Position numbers and translations under genes: made by a program. A DNA stretch of 64,000 nt from Holophagae bacterium. GTDB taxonomy: Bacteria > Acidobacteriota > Thermoanaerobaculia > Thermoanaerobaculales > Thermoanaerobaculaceae. Below the pieces are notes generated by a model. That model worked only from the letters and a program-made list of their open reading frames with translations. It was not told the origin of the DNA and did no database searches. The DNA lies in assembly GCA_012516935.1 (NCBI GenBank), contig JAAYVZ010000141.1, forward strand, positions 79,534-143,533, read 5' to 3'. Positions 19,201 through 26,698 of the stretch are shown here, in pieces (the first letter of the stretch is position 1; every line of letters begins with the position of its first letter).

Positions 19201-19544
19201 ACGACCTCAACCTGCTCGGGAGCTTGCTGTCCCCGCAGCAGACGGTAGCTCTCGAGCGGGGCTGTGTGGACGACCGTCGCGGTCGTGGCGTTGATCCCCC
19301 CGAACGCTGCTGCCACCGGACCATCGACCGCCGCAAGGCGCCAGCCCGGCGTCACCGTGCGCGGCTGCAGCCCGGCATGGAGCACGAATTGCACGCTGTC
19401 CCCCGGCGGTGGGGTCAGGACGTCGCGTACCTCGACGCGGTGTGTTTCCGGAGTCAGGACGACAGAAAGCCGATGATGAGGAGGCGGCGCCGCGACGGCG
19501 ACCGTCGCCAGCGGGACGGCGAGAACAGCGGTGAGGTGCAGCAT
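16215..19544 (-). CDS. Secreted M1-like and M28 peptidase fusion with PDZ domain
   Basis: 1109 residues from an ATG followed by a signal peptide (MLHLTAVLAVPLATVAVAA). The first part is an M1-type gluzincin domain: HELLH at 296-300 with N-W-W-G after it, and the third zinc ligand E318 in NWCEGLTTYMAD. The usual GAMEN exopeptidase motif is replaced by GYGMPGFTLLG, so aminopeptidase activity is not assured. A middle region of unknown fold follows. The second part is an M28 domain: AHLDHLGHG (H813), GADDNASG (D837/D838), VVTGEEAGKLGS and a C-terminal histidine in ADYHRPSDTVDKLD. The last about 80 residues are a PDZ domain (VAQVTPDSPAERAGIAVGD). It probably degrades peptides outside the cytoplasm. 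It is divergent from the next gene. Confidence 0.9.
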   Translation of the reverse strand: MLHLTAVLAVPLATVAVAAPPPHHRLSVVLTPETHRVEVRDVLTPPPGDSVQFVLHAGLQPRTVTPGWRLAAVDGPVAAAFGGINATTATVVHTAPLESYRLLRGQQAPEQVEVVYGGSIYHPLVTPDEEYQRSFSETAGIVDPQGVFLAGISFWVPTFGDALVTFELEVTSAPTGWRSVSQGRRTRSEGRERWVCERPVEEVYLVAGPWTEVREQAGPVELMAFLRTPDPLLARRYLDATKRYLALYESMLPAFPWPSFALVENFWETGYGMPGFTLLGPKVIRFPWILTSSYPHELLHNWWGNSVYVAAEGGNWCEGLTTYMADHLLAEQRGEGVGYRRDTLRKYSDFVRDGKDFPLSEFGSRTSAATEAVGYGKSLMLFHMLRQDVGDATFLAGLTRFWRKHANQRASFADLEAAFEAETGTSRRTFFATWVSRPGAPRLAIAAAVVRELPDGAGYQLELTLEQTQPEEPFPLRVPVLITVTEGPAIAAVVQMAGRKASAIVPLLSRPIRLDVDPGFDIMRRLDPAELPPTLSTVLGDDRPSYVLPAGAGEGELAAWRDLVSVWQKGKGDGHLVMDSELTVLPEGNVWVLGWSNRFVGAVLERLAGEGVKVTSETVAVGHEQLAKSDLSLALVARHPGGSGQAVALLAASSPAAIPGLGRKLPHYSKYGYLGFRGAAPENVAKGIWAATGSPLVRSLTDGPLPELRLPRREPLAKLPPVFDGSRMVRTVAWLADPAREGRGLGTPGLAAATDWVESAMREAGLRPGQNAAFRQDFEWKGGKPERKMVLTNLVGVVPGSDPRLAPVLVMAHLDHLGHGWPDVRAGNEGRVHPGADDNASGVAVLLELARHFAAQPPSSRRLLFAVVTGEEAGKLGSQHLLAGMAAGELPVACLNLDTVGRLDEGTLYVLGSDSAREWPFVFMGAGATTGVPVAIVAEQLDASDQVSCLAHGVPAVQLFSGPNADYHRPSDTVDKLDAAGLVKVAAVAAEVVSYLGGRRDPLTTTLGQASAAPIAPPPTGGQRASLGTMPDFGFQGPGVRVAQVTPDSPAERAGIAVGDVLLAIGEQRLSGLADLSAALRTRRPGETVTVTLARGDQELQPQVTLGAR

Positions 19545-19716
19545 GATCGCTCCGCGGCCATTGTACGTGGCCTTCTCCTGCAACCCCGAGGAGCGCCGCG
19601 GCATTGCCCCCTCCGACCGTACCTCCAGCTCCGAGGCGGCTGGCACCCGTCTTGCTGGTAAGCTTGCGTCGGTACGTACGGTGGGTGGTAGCCTCGGCCC
19701 AAGGTGACTGAGAAGA

Positions 19717-20304
19717 ATGGAGATGGAAATGCAGAGACGAGTGCGTCGCTCCTTGCTGCTGGCGCTCCTGATGTGGACCGGGGCCACTCTGGCACTGGCT
19801 CAGGAACGCTACTGCAACGGTCGCCCCCGTGTGCAACGGGGGGTCAAGGTGTATCCGAACGGCCGGCCCATCCAAATCGGAGATCTTGTGCTGTTCCCGA
19901 ACGGCAATCCGACGACCGAGGAGGACGGCTCGCTCCTGTACCCGAGCGGCGCGCCGTTTTTCAAGACCAAGGTCAAGGGCAAGGAGCAGCCGCGCTTCCT
20001 CTATCCCAATGGAAACACGTTGTCAAACGGCACAACCTCCTTCTACCCCAACGGCAAGGTCCTGTTCCAGAACGGCCTTTTCTACGACCAGAAGGCCAAG
20101 GTCGTGCCCCAAGGGCCGAGCCAGATCACGCTGCGGTGGCGAGACTACCACTACACCCTCGACGTGGTGGACGGGGTCCCCTCCCAGAAGGTCATCGCCA
20201 TCAAGGTACGCGAGCTCGGCGTCGTGACCAGCTTCCGGCTGGAAAACGGAATGATCACCGAGGTCGATGCCTACTGCGCCCCCCCCGAGACCCCCACGCC
20301 CTAG
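19717..20304 (+). CDS. Secreted YPNG-repeat protein
   Basis: 195 residues; ATG at 19717, with an in-frame alternative at 19729. A signal peptide (about residues 8-28, LLLALLMWTGATLALAQ) is followed by five copies of a short [YF]P[NS]G unit spaced about 14-25 residues apart (VYPNGRPI, LFPNGNPT, LYPSGAPF, LYPNGNTL, FYPNGKVL). These resemble MORN-type repeats. The last about 60 residues form a separate beta-rich-looking segment without repeats. The mature protein has a cysteine at each end (CNG near the start, YCAPP near the end). Function unknown. Its stop overlaps the convergent phosphoglycerate mutase gene by 4 bp. Confidence 0.8.
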   Translation: MEMEMQRRVRRSLLLALLMWTGATLALAQERYCNGRPRVQRGVKVYPNGRPIQIGDLVLFPNGNPTTEEDGSLLYPSGAPFFKTKVKGKEQPRFLYPNGNTLSNGTTSFYPNGKVLFQNGLFYDQKAKVVPQGPSQITLRWRDYHYTLDVVDGVPSQKVIAIKVRELGVVTSFRLENGMITEVDAYCAPPETPTP

Positions 20305-21866
20305 GCCGCGCCCACCGGCCGGCCAATCCCGTGCACCAGAAGGTCGTAGGCGCGTCGCACCCGGTCCCAGTGCTGCTCGCGGTCGAGCGCCCAGTAGCGA
20401 CCGATGACCGACACCAACCGGCCCAGCCCGAGCTCGGCGACGCGCTTTTCGACCAGCGCAACGTAGTCGGCTCCGGACTGCGGCCGCTCGCCACGTCGCC
20501 CGAGCAAACCGTGGACGAACACTTCCGGCACACCGACCCGGCGCGCCAGCTCGAGCAAGGCGAACAGGTGGTCCAAGCTGCCGTGCGAGGAAAAGAAGGA
20601 GACGATCCCCAGCAGGTGCAGTGGTCGCCGAGTATCGCGGGCCGCCTCGGCGGCCCAACGAAACGCCTCGTTGGTGAAAAAGCTGCCGTCCTCGATCGCC
20701 TCGGCGATGCGTACCCGGTCGGCCGGCACCACGCGGCCGGCGCCGAGGTGGAGGTGGCCGGCCTCGGAGTTGCCGACCGTGCCCGGTGGCAAGCCGACGG
20801 CCTCGCCGGCAGCCGCGAGGAGGGTGTGGGGGAACGCCCCCTGCAGCTCGTCCATAGCCGGCGTCGGCGTCGCAGCGATGAGGTTTCCGGGGCCCGGTGC
20901 AGCCACCCCCCAGCCGTCGCAAATCACGAGGAGCACACGACCGCAGCGCGGTAGCGACCCGCAAGCCAGCAAGCTGCGGCCGGTCATCTCTGCCGGCTTG
21001 TCGAGACCCAAAAGGTCGAGGATGGTCGGCGCCACGTCGCTGAGCGATCCTCCGTCGCGCAGCCGGCAGGACACCGCTCCCGGAGGCGGCACCACCAGGC
21101 AGGGGACGGGAGAGTCCGTGTGGCCGGTGTCGACCGTGCCTTCCGGAAACAGCCAGCGCTCCACCGTACCGTGGTCGGCCGTGACCACGGCCGCAACCCC
21201 GCAGCGCCGAGCCGCTCGTACCATCCGACCCACCGCGGTGTCGACCGCCATCACAGCCTGCTCGATGGCGTCACGGCACTCACTATGGCCAACCACGTCG
21301 ATGTTGGCGAGGTTGGCCACGATGAGTGCCTGAGCCGGGTCGGCGAGCTCCGCCTCGACGGCGTCGGCGACCTCTGCGGCGCGCATGGCCGGCGAGACGA
21401 GTGGCTCAGCGGGCGAGTCGAGCACGATCCGCCGCTCGCGCGGGAACGCCTCTTGGCGCTTGCCGGCAAAAAAGTACGAGACGTGGATCGCCTTCTCGCT
21501 CTCGGCCACACGGCTCTGACCCAGGCCGCTTCGACTCACCACTTCGGCGAGCGTGCCTCGCAGGTGTTCGAGCGGTGGAAACCCCACCCGTACCGGCAGC
21601 TTCGCGTCGTACTCGATCATCGTAACGAAGCGGAGATCCAAGCGCTCGACCGGGAACGGCGCGAACGTCGGGTCGACGAGAGCGGCGGTCAGCTCGACCT
21701 CGCGCTCGCCCCGGAGGTCATAGAAGATCACCGAATCGCCGGGCTCGATCCGCCCCACGGCGTGGCCGTCTCCAGCGACGCGGACCAACGGCTCCATGCG
21801 TTCCTCATCCTGACCTCGGCCATAAGCCGCCCGTACCGCCTCCGACATGCAAGAATCGATCACCAT
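20301..21866 (-). CDS. Circularly permuted cofactor-independent phosphoglycerate mutase
   Basis: 521 residues, the normal length of GpmI (about 510-515), but with the halves swapped. Residues 1-300 match the C-terminal part of GpmI: AVRAAYGRG, IFYDLRGER (R52, R55), AESEKAIH (K125), NIDVVGH (D190, H194), TADHG (D231, H232), DTGHTDSPVP (H249) and the usual last motif EMTGRSLL (293-300). A short linker follows. Residues 311-521 match the N-terminal part: LLVICDGWG (D317), the phosphoserine site VGNSEAGHLHLGAGR (S367), the H428 region, and GRYWALDRE (490-497). The protein ends where GpmI would continue into AYxRG. All metal ligands are present; the substrate-site RD pair of GRDTPP is RG here (R458, G459). 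It interconverts 3- and 2-phosphoglycerate if active. ATG at 21866; an alternative ATG lies at 21848. Confidence 0.93.
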   Translation of the reverse strand: MVIDSCMSEAVRAAYGRGQDEERMEPLVRVAGDGHAVGRIEPGDSVIFYDLRGEREVELTAALVDPTFAPFPVERLDLRFVTMIEYDAKLPVRVGFPPLEHLRGTLAEVVSRSGLGQSRVAESEKAIHVSYFFAGKRQEAFPRERRIVLDSPAEPLVSPAMRAAEVADAVEAELADPAQALIVANLANIDVVGHSECRDAIEQAVMAVDTAVGRMVRAARRCGVAAVVTADHGTVERWLFPEGTVDTGHTDSPVPCLVVPPPGAVSCRLRDGGSLSDVAPTILDLLGLDKPAEMTGRSLLACGSLPRCGRVLLVICDGWGVAAPGPGNLIAATPTPAMDELQGAFPHTLLAAAGEAVGLPPGTVGNSEAGHLHLGAGRVVPADRVRIAEAIEDGSFFTNEAFRWAAEAARDTRRPLHLLGIVSFFSSHGSLDHLFALLELARRVGVPEVFVHGLLGRRGERPQSGADYVALVEKRVAELGLGRLVSVIGRYWALDREQHWDRVRRAYDLLVHGIGRPVGAA

Positions 21867-21977
21867 CGGTCCGTGCCTCGAGCGGAGGGATTATCTCCCA
21901 GCTCGCCCGTGCTCTGGTCAATGCCCGGCGCAACCGGGATAATGCTGGCAACAGCCGGCGGCTCGGGAGGAGGCTGG

Positions 21978-23219
21978 ATGGCTCGCAAGAAGGTGATCTT
22001 CGAGGACACGCTGGCGCTGGTCTTGGCCGGGGGCCAGGGGGGCCGGCTTTCTCCCCTCACCAGCGACCGGTCGAAACCGGCGGTGCCGTTCGGTGGGATG
22101 TACCGCATCATCGACTTCACGCTCTCCAACTGCCTCAACTCGGGGCTCAGGAAGATCTTCGTGCTCACCCAGTACAAGTCGGGGAGCCTCGAGCGACACA
22201 TCCAGCTCGGCTGGAATCCGGTGTTCTCGGTTGAGCTCGGCGAGTGGATCTACACCGTGCCGCCGCAGCTGCGAATCGGCCAGCGGTGGTACCTGGGCAC
22301 CGCCGACGCGGTGTTCCAGAACGTGTACCTGCTCGAGCAAGTGCGGCCGGCTCGGGTGATGATCCTCTCCGGCGACCACGTCTACAAGATGAACTACAGC
22401 ACGATGCTCGATTTCCACGATGGGCGGGAGGCGTTGGCGACGATCGCTGTCGTCGAGGTGCCAATCGAGCAGGCGAGTGCGTTCGGGGTCGTCGAGGTGG
22501 ATGCGGACTGGCGCATCGTCGGCTTCCAGGAGAAGCCGACGAACCCCGTTCCCGTGCCCGGTAAGGCCGGTGTTGCGCTGGTCAACATGGGGGTCTACTG
22601 CTTCGAGACCGACACCCTCATCGAGGTCGTCTCCCGGGACGCGGAGCACCAGACCCGCCACGATTTCGGGCACGACATCCTGCCATCCATGGTGGCGAGC
22701 GGCCGGCTGTTCGCCTTTCCGTTCGTGGACGAAAACCGCAAGCAGGTGGCGTACTGGAGAGACATCGGCACCCTCGACTCGTACTTCGATGCCAGCATGG
22801 ACCTCGTCTCGGTCGACCCGGTGTTCAACCTCTACGATCGAGCATGGCCGTTGCGCACCCTCCCCCAGCAGCTCCCTCCGGCCAAGACCGTCTTCGCCCA
22901 AGAAGAACCGGGAGGACGTGCCGGCATGATCCTGGACTCGGCCGTGTGCGGCGGGGTGATCGTGTCCGGCGGACGGGTCGAGAGGTCGATCCTCGGCCCG
23001 GAGGTCCGGGTCAACAGCTTCGCGCGGGTCACCGACTGCGTCCTCATGGACGGCGTGCAGGTGGGCCGCCACGCCCGTCTCACCCGCGCCATCGTCGACA
23101 AGGGGGTGGTCATTCCGCCCGGCTTCGTGATCGGCGAGAACGCCGTCGAAGACTGCAACCGCTTCACGGTCAGCGAGCGCGGCGTGGTGGTGATCGCCAA
23201 GAGGATGGTGTTGAGCTGA
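21978..23219 (+). CDS. glgC: Glucose-1-phosphate adenylyltransferase
   Basis: 413 residues, full length. The ATG at 21978 follows GGGAGGAGG, and a GATAAT box lies about 40 nt upstream. It makes ADP-glucose, the glycogen precursor. The nucleotidyltransferase motif LAGGQGGRLSPLT (16-28) with RSKPAVPFGGMYRIIDF, the catalytic ILSGDHVYKMNY, and the glucose-1-P site GFQEKP are present. A C-terminal left-handed beta-helix follows (VCGGVIVSGGRVERSILGPEVRVNS). It is divergent from the permuted phosphoglycerate mutase, so the pair may share control of carbon storage versus glycolysis, which is inference. Confidence 0.95.
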   Translation: MARKKVIFEDTLALVLAGGQGGRLSPLTSDRSKPAVPFGGMYRIIDFTLSNCLNSGLRKIFVLTQYKSGSLERHIQLGWNPVFSVELGEWIYTVPPQLRIGQRWYLGTADAVFQNVYLLEQVRPARVMILSGDHVYKMNYSTMLDFHDGREALATIAVVEVPIEQASAFGVVEVDADWRIVGFQEKPTNPVPVPGKAGVALVNMGVYCFETDTLIEVVSRDAEHQTRHDFGHDILPSMVASGRLFAFPFVDENRKQVAYWRDIGTLDSYFDASMDLVSVDPVFNLYDRAWPLRTLPQQLPPAKTVFAQEEPGGRAGMILDSAVCGGVIVSGGRVERSILGPEVRVNSFARVTDCVLMDGVQVGRHARLTRAIVDKGVVIPPGFVIGENAVEDCNRFTVSERGVVVIAKRMVLS

Positions 23220-23496
23220 CTGCCCCTTCCGGCGGTATCACGTGCTTCCCGGGAGGCGGTCGCGAAGCACGATCGCCAACCTGCTGCCCCGACCGAGCCT
23301 GCTCTCCACCTGCACGACCCGCGGGTACCGGTCGATGCACCGCCCGCCGAGCGCTGGACAAAGTTCCTCGCCACCATCGCGCCGGCTCGCGCTCTGGTTC
23401 GCCTCCGCCAACCCCCCGCCGCTGCTGTGCACCGGCGTCAGCTCGCTGCGTGTGGTGTTGCCACCGGGTCTCGAGTCGACACCGGCAGTCAACGGC

Positions 23497-24321
23497 TCAG
23501 GACGCGAGGACGAGGACGAGGAGCGCCGCCAGCGCGAAGCGGTAGAAGGCAAAGGGCACCAATGACAGGCGCTGGACCAGGCGTAGGAACCCCGTCACCG
23601 CCACCCAAGCGACAGCGAACGAGACAACGGTGCCGATGGCCAAGGCCGCTCCGAGGTGGGCATCCAGCACCTGCCAGGAGCGCACGAGATCGAAAAGCGT
23701 GGCGGCCACCATCACCGGCACCGCAACGACAAAAGAAAGCTCGGTCGCCGTACGGCGGTCGAGACCGACCAACAACCCACCCGAGATCGTCGCCCCAGAG
23801 CGCGAAAAGCCGGGCCACAACGCGAAGCACTGCACGCAACCGACCGCTAAGGCCTGACGCAGGGTGACCTCGTCCAGGCTCCGGGCCTTCGGCTTCGCCT
23901 GCCGCCGGGCCCACCGCTCGGCAGCCAGCATCAGAACGCCGCCGATCACCAAGCCGATCACCACCGGCCGCGCACTGAAAAGGTGTGTCTTGATCACCCC
24001 GTGCAGCAACGCACCGAGAGCGAATGCCGGCGCGCAGGCCACAGCGATGTGGGCGACCGTGAGGCCTCCCGTCCTGGCACGAGGCCACAACCCCTCTCCC
24101 CGCAGCCCTTCTCGCACCAGGGTTGCGAACCGACGCCGGTAAAGCCACAACACCGCCAGGATCGCCCCGAGTTGGATGACGATCTCGAGCGTCTCGGCCC
24201 GCTCCCCAGCGAAGCCGAGCCACTCCCCGACCAGGATCAAGTGACCGGTCGACGACACCGGGAGGTACTCGGTGAGCCCCTCGACGATCCCCAGGATGAG
24301 GGCGAGCCACAGCTCGTGCAT
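23497..24321 (-). CDS. uppP: Undecaprenyl-diphosphatase
   Basis: 274 residues, about 7-8 membrane spans. It recycles undecaprenyl pyrophosphate to the monophosphate carrier for peptidoglycan and O-antigen synthesis, and its overexpression gives bacitracin resistance in other species. The two active-site regions are EGLTEYLPVSSTGHLIL (14-30) and the phosphatase-like FSRSGATISGGLLVGL near residue 170. The second half ends in a membrane-rich tail. It is convergent with glgC; the 277 bp between them hold no convincing gene. Confidence 0.95.
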   Translation of the reverse strand: MHELWLALILGIVEGLTEYLPVSSTGHLILVGEWLGFAGERAETLEIVIQLGAILAVLWLYRRRFATLVREGLRGEGLWPRARTGGLTVAHIAVACAPAFALGALLHGVIKTHLFSARPVVIGLVIGGVLMLAAERWARRQAKPKARSLDEVTLRQALAVGCVQCFALWPGFSRSGATISGGLLVGLDRRTATELSFVVAVPVMVAATLFDLVRSWQVLDAHLGAALAIGTVVSFAVAWVAVTGFLRLVQRLSLVPFAFYRFALAALLVLVLAS

Positions 24322-24444
24322 CGCGCCATCTTACGGCATGGACAGCGGCGACCGCAGTCGTCGATAATGGACCGGCCTGCCCGCTCGCGCGCCGACTGCG
24401 CTCGCTGGCATCACGCCGCGTGAGCGGTCACAGGCGGGGGCGCG

Positions 24445-24642
24445 ATGACTCTTGTCTACGGGATAGTCTGGATCGTGATGGCGGCCTTCGCCGTGAGCGC
24501 GGTGGCCGCACTGGTGTGGGCAATCCAGCACGGGCAGATGGAGCGCTTCGCCAGCGCGGCACGCAGCATCTTCGACGAGGAGGAGCCGGTCGGCAGGCCC
24601 ACCGATGCTTTCCCCACCTCGGGCCTGGAGCGCCGCTCATGA
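24445..24642 (+). CDS. ccoS: CcoS-type cbb3 oxidase maturation protein
   Basis: 65 residues. One membrane span (about residues 4-26) is followed by the CcoS signature: a W-A-x-x-x-GQ turn (VWAIQHGQMERF), then SAARSIFDEEEP. CcoS is needed for cofactor insertion into the catalytic subunit of cbb3 oxidases. GCGGGGGCG precedes the ATG and a GATAAT box lies about 80 nt upstream. The stop overlaps the ccoN start (ATGA), so here the maturation gene leads the operon instead of trailing it. Confidence 0.85.
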   Translation: MTLVYGIVWIVMAAFAVSAVAALVWAIQHGQMERFASAARSIFDEEEPVGRPTDAFPTSGLERRS

Positions 24643-26093
24643 GCGAGCTTATGCCGTCCGCCGCCGAGCCCCAGAACGAGCCGCCGACTCGGGCAGAGAT
24701 CGACCGCTCGTGCCGGGGGCCGCTGCTGGTCTTCATTGCCTCGGCCGTGTTCTGGCTCGTCATCGGCAGCCTGTGGGCGATCCTGGCCGCCGTCAAGATG
24801 CACACCCCGGGGCTGTTGACCTCCTGGGAGCCGCTCACCTTCGGGCGGGTTCGCCCCGTGCACCTCAACATGACGATCTACGGTTGGGCGTCAATGTCGG
24901 GGATCGCGACCCTACTCTGGCTCCAAGCCCGGCTCGCCCGCACCCGGTTGCCGTTACCCAACCTCCTGATCGCCGGCGGCGTGGTGTGGAACCTGGCACT
25001 CGTCGCTGGCCTCGTGGAGATCAGCCTCGGGCACGGCACTTCGGTGGAGTGGATCGAGATCCCGCTATTTTGGGCGCTGGTCTTCGCCTCTGTCTTCGCC
25101 GTCGTGATGGCTTCCTCGCTGACCATGTTCGCGCGCCGCAAGGTCGCGCACGTCTACGTCTCGCAGTGGTACCTGTTCGGCGCGGTGCTCTGGTTTCCGT
25201 TTCTGTATCTGATGGCCAACACCCTCATCCATACCGGCTTGACGCGGGGCGTGACGGCCGCGGCCACCAACTGGTGGTTCGCTCACAACGTGCTCGGTCT
25301 GTGGCTGACGCCGATCGGCCTGGCCACCATCTACTACCTCATCCCCAAGGTCATCGGCGCGCCGATCCACTCGTACCACCTGTCGCTGCTCGGGTTCTGG
25401 TCGCTGGCGCTGTTCTACAACTGGGCCGGGACCCATCACCTCATCGGCGGGCCGCTGCCAGCGTGGCTGGTGACGGTGGGGATCGTCGGCTCGTTGATGA
25501 TGTTCGTGCCGGTGATCACGGTGGGGATCAATCACCACATGACGATGGTCGGGCACTTCCGGCGTCTGAAGGACAGCCCGACGCTGCGCTTCATCGTTTT
25601 TTCCGGCATGAGCTACACCGCCGTGAGCCTCCAGGGCTCCCTCACATCGCTACGTAGCGTCAATGAGGTCAATCATTTCACCCACTACACCATAGCTCAC
25701 GCCCACCTCGGGGTGTACTCCTTCTTCTCGATGGCGATGTTCGGGGCGCTGTACTACCTGCTGCCGCGCCTGACCGGCCGAGAGTGGGCGTCGGCGCGCC
25801 TCATCAAGCTTCACTTCTGGGCCTCGGCAGGCGGGCTCGCCCTCTACTGGGGGCCGTTGACCATCGGCGGGTGGTTGCAAGGGCTGCGGATGAACAACCC
25901 CGACGTGCCGTTTCTCGAGATCATGACCGACACCCTGCCCTGGCTGTGGGGACGCACGGCAGCCGGAACACTCATGACTTTGGGGCATGTCGTGTTCGCC
26001 TGGCTGGTGGTGACGATGTTACGAGGCTCGGGGGGCGCACGCCCGGCCTCGTTCGCCGCCGCGACGTCGCCGATCGGGGAGGTGAAGCAATGA
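24639..26093 (+). CDS. ccoN: cbb3-type cytochrome c oxidase subunit I
   Basis: 484 residues, about 12 membrane spans. It is the catalytic subunit reducing O2 with haem b and the haem b3-CuB centre. Histidines sit in the expected places: VRPVHLNMTIYGW (low-spin haem), NWWFAHNVLGLWLTP (CuB), GTHHLIGGPLP (CuB pair) and THYTIAHAHLGVYSF (haem b3 and b). Quinol or bo3-type oxidases are excluded by the CcoN-type YYLIPK and INHHMTM segments. It overlaps ccoS upstream and ccoO downstream by 4 bp each. Confidence 0.95.
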   Translation: MSELMPSAAEPQNEPPTRAEIDRSCRGPLLVFIASAVFWLVIGSLWAILAAVKMHTPGLLTSWEPLTFGRVRPVHLNMTIYGWASMSGIATLLWLQARLARTRLPLPNLLIAGGVVWNLALVAGLVEISLGHGTSVEWIEIPLFWALVFASVFAVVMASSLTMFARRKVAHVYVSQWYLFGAVLWFPFLYLMANTLIHTGLTRGVTAAATNWWFAHNVLGLWLTPIGLATIYYLIPKVIGAPIHSYHLSLLGFWSLALFYNWAGTHHLIGGPLPAWLVTVGIVGSLMMFVPVITVGINHHMTMVGHFRRLKDSPTLRFIVFSGMSYTAVSLQGSLTSLRSVNEVNHFTHYTIAHAHLGVYSFFSMAMFGALYYLLPRLTGREWASARLIKLHFWASAGGLALYWGPLTIGGWLQGLRMNNPDVPFLEIMTDTLPWLWGRTAAGTLMTLGHVVFAWLVVTMLRGSGGARPASFAAATSPIGEVKQ

Positions 26094-26698
26094 ACCGCGC
26101 GCTCTGGCTGTACCTGGGCGTCTTCGCCACGGTCATCGCGTCGTTCCTCGGGCTCGTGCAGCTCCCGGATCACCAGCTCCGAGGCCTGGAGCCGGTCAGG
26201 GACGAATCGGGGGTCGATCGCCCGCTGCGGCCCGAGGGCGGCGTGCTCGCTGGCCGGCAGGAGTACATCGGTCTCGGATGCTTGTACTGCCACAGCCAGC
26301 AGGTGCGGCCCGACGGGTTCGGCGCCGACATCGCGCGCGGCTGGGGCATTCGGCGTTCGGTGGCCCGCGACCACATCTGGGACCCCCCGCCGGTGCTGGG
26401 CAGCATGCGCACCGGCCCTGACCTCACCAACATCGGTGCCCGTCAGCCCTCGGCGGCGTGGCACCTGCTGCACCTCTACCGGCCGCGCCTCACCTCTCCC
26501 GGGTCCATCATGCCTGAGTACCCGTTCCTGTTCACTCAGCAGCGTCTCGAGCTCGAACGCCCCGCCGACGCGCTCTCCTTTCCCTCCGGTGATCCCCGTC
26601 CGGGTTGGGTAACCCTTCCCACCTACCGCGCCAAGGATCTCGTCGCGTACCTCGTCAGCCTCGACCACTCGTACCCCGTCCCGGAGGTCCGGCCATGA
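26090..26698 (+). CDS. ccoO: cbb3-type oxidase monohaem subunit II
   Basis: 202 residues. One N-terminal membrane anchor (about 5-25) precedes a periplasmic cytochrome c domain with CLYCH (64-68) in the CcoO context GLGCLYCHSQQVRP. The axial methionine is in SIMPEYPFLF. It passes electrons from the soluble or CcoP-type cytochrome to CcoN. The GPDLTNIGAR motif is typical of CcoO. Overlaps ccoN and the next gene by ATGA. Confidence 0.94.
   Translation: MNRALWLYLGVFATVIASFLGLVQLPDHQLRGLEPVRDESGVDRPLRPEGGVLAGRQEYIGLGCLYCHSQQVRPDGFGADIARGWGIRRSVARDHIWDPPPVLGSMRTGPDLTNIGARQPSAAWHLLHLYRPRLTSPGSIMPEYPFLFTQQRLELERPADALSFPSGDPRPGWVTLPTYRAKDLVAYLVSLDHSYPVPEVRP

Noticed and set aside
23220..23496. Possible short protein on the minus strand whose tail (VVQVESRLGRGSRL) recalls the end of a histidine kinase ATPase domain
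   Set aside because: The other ATPase-domain boxes are missing, the rest of the frame is low-complexity, and no ribosome site is seen; probably chance in GC-rich DNA.
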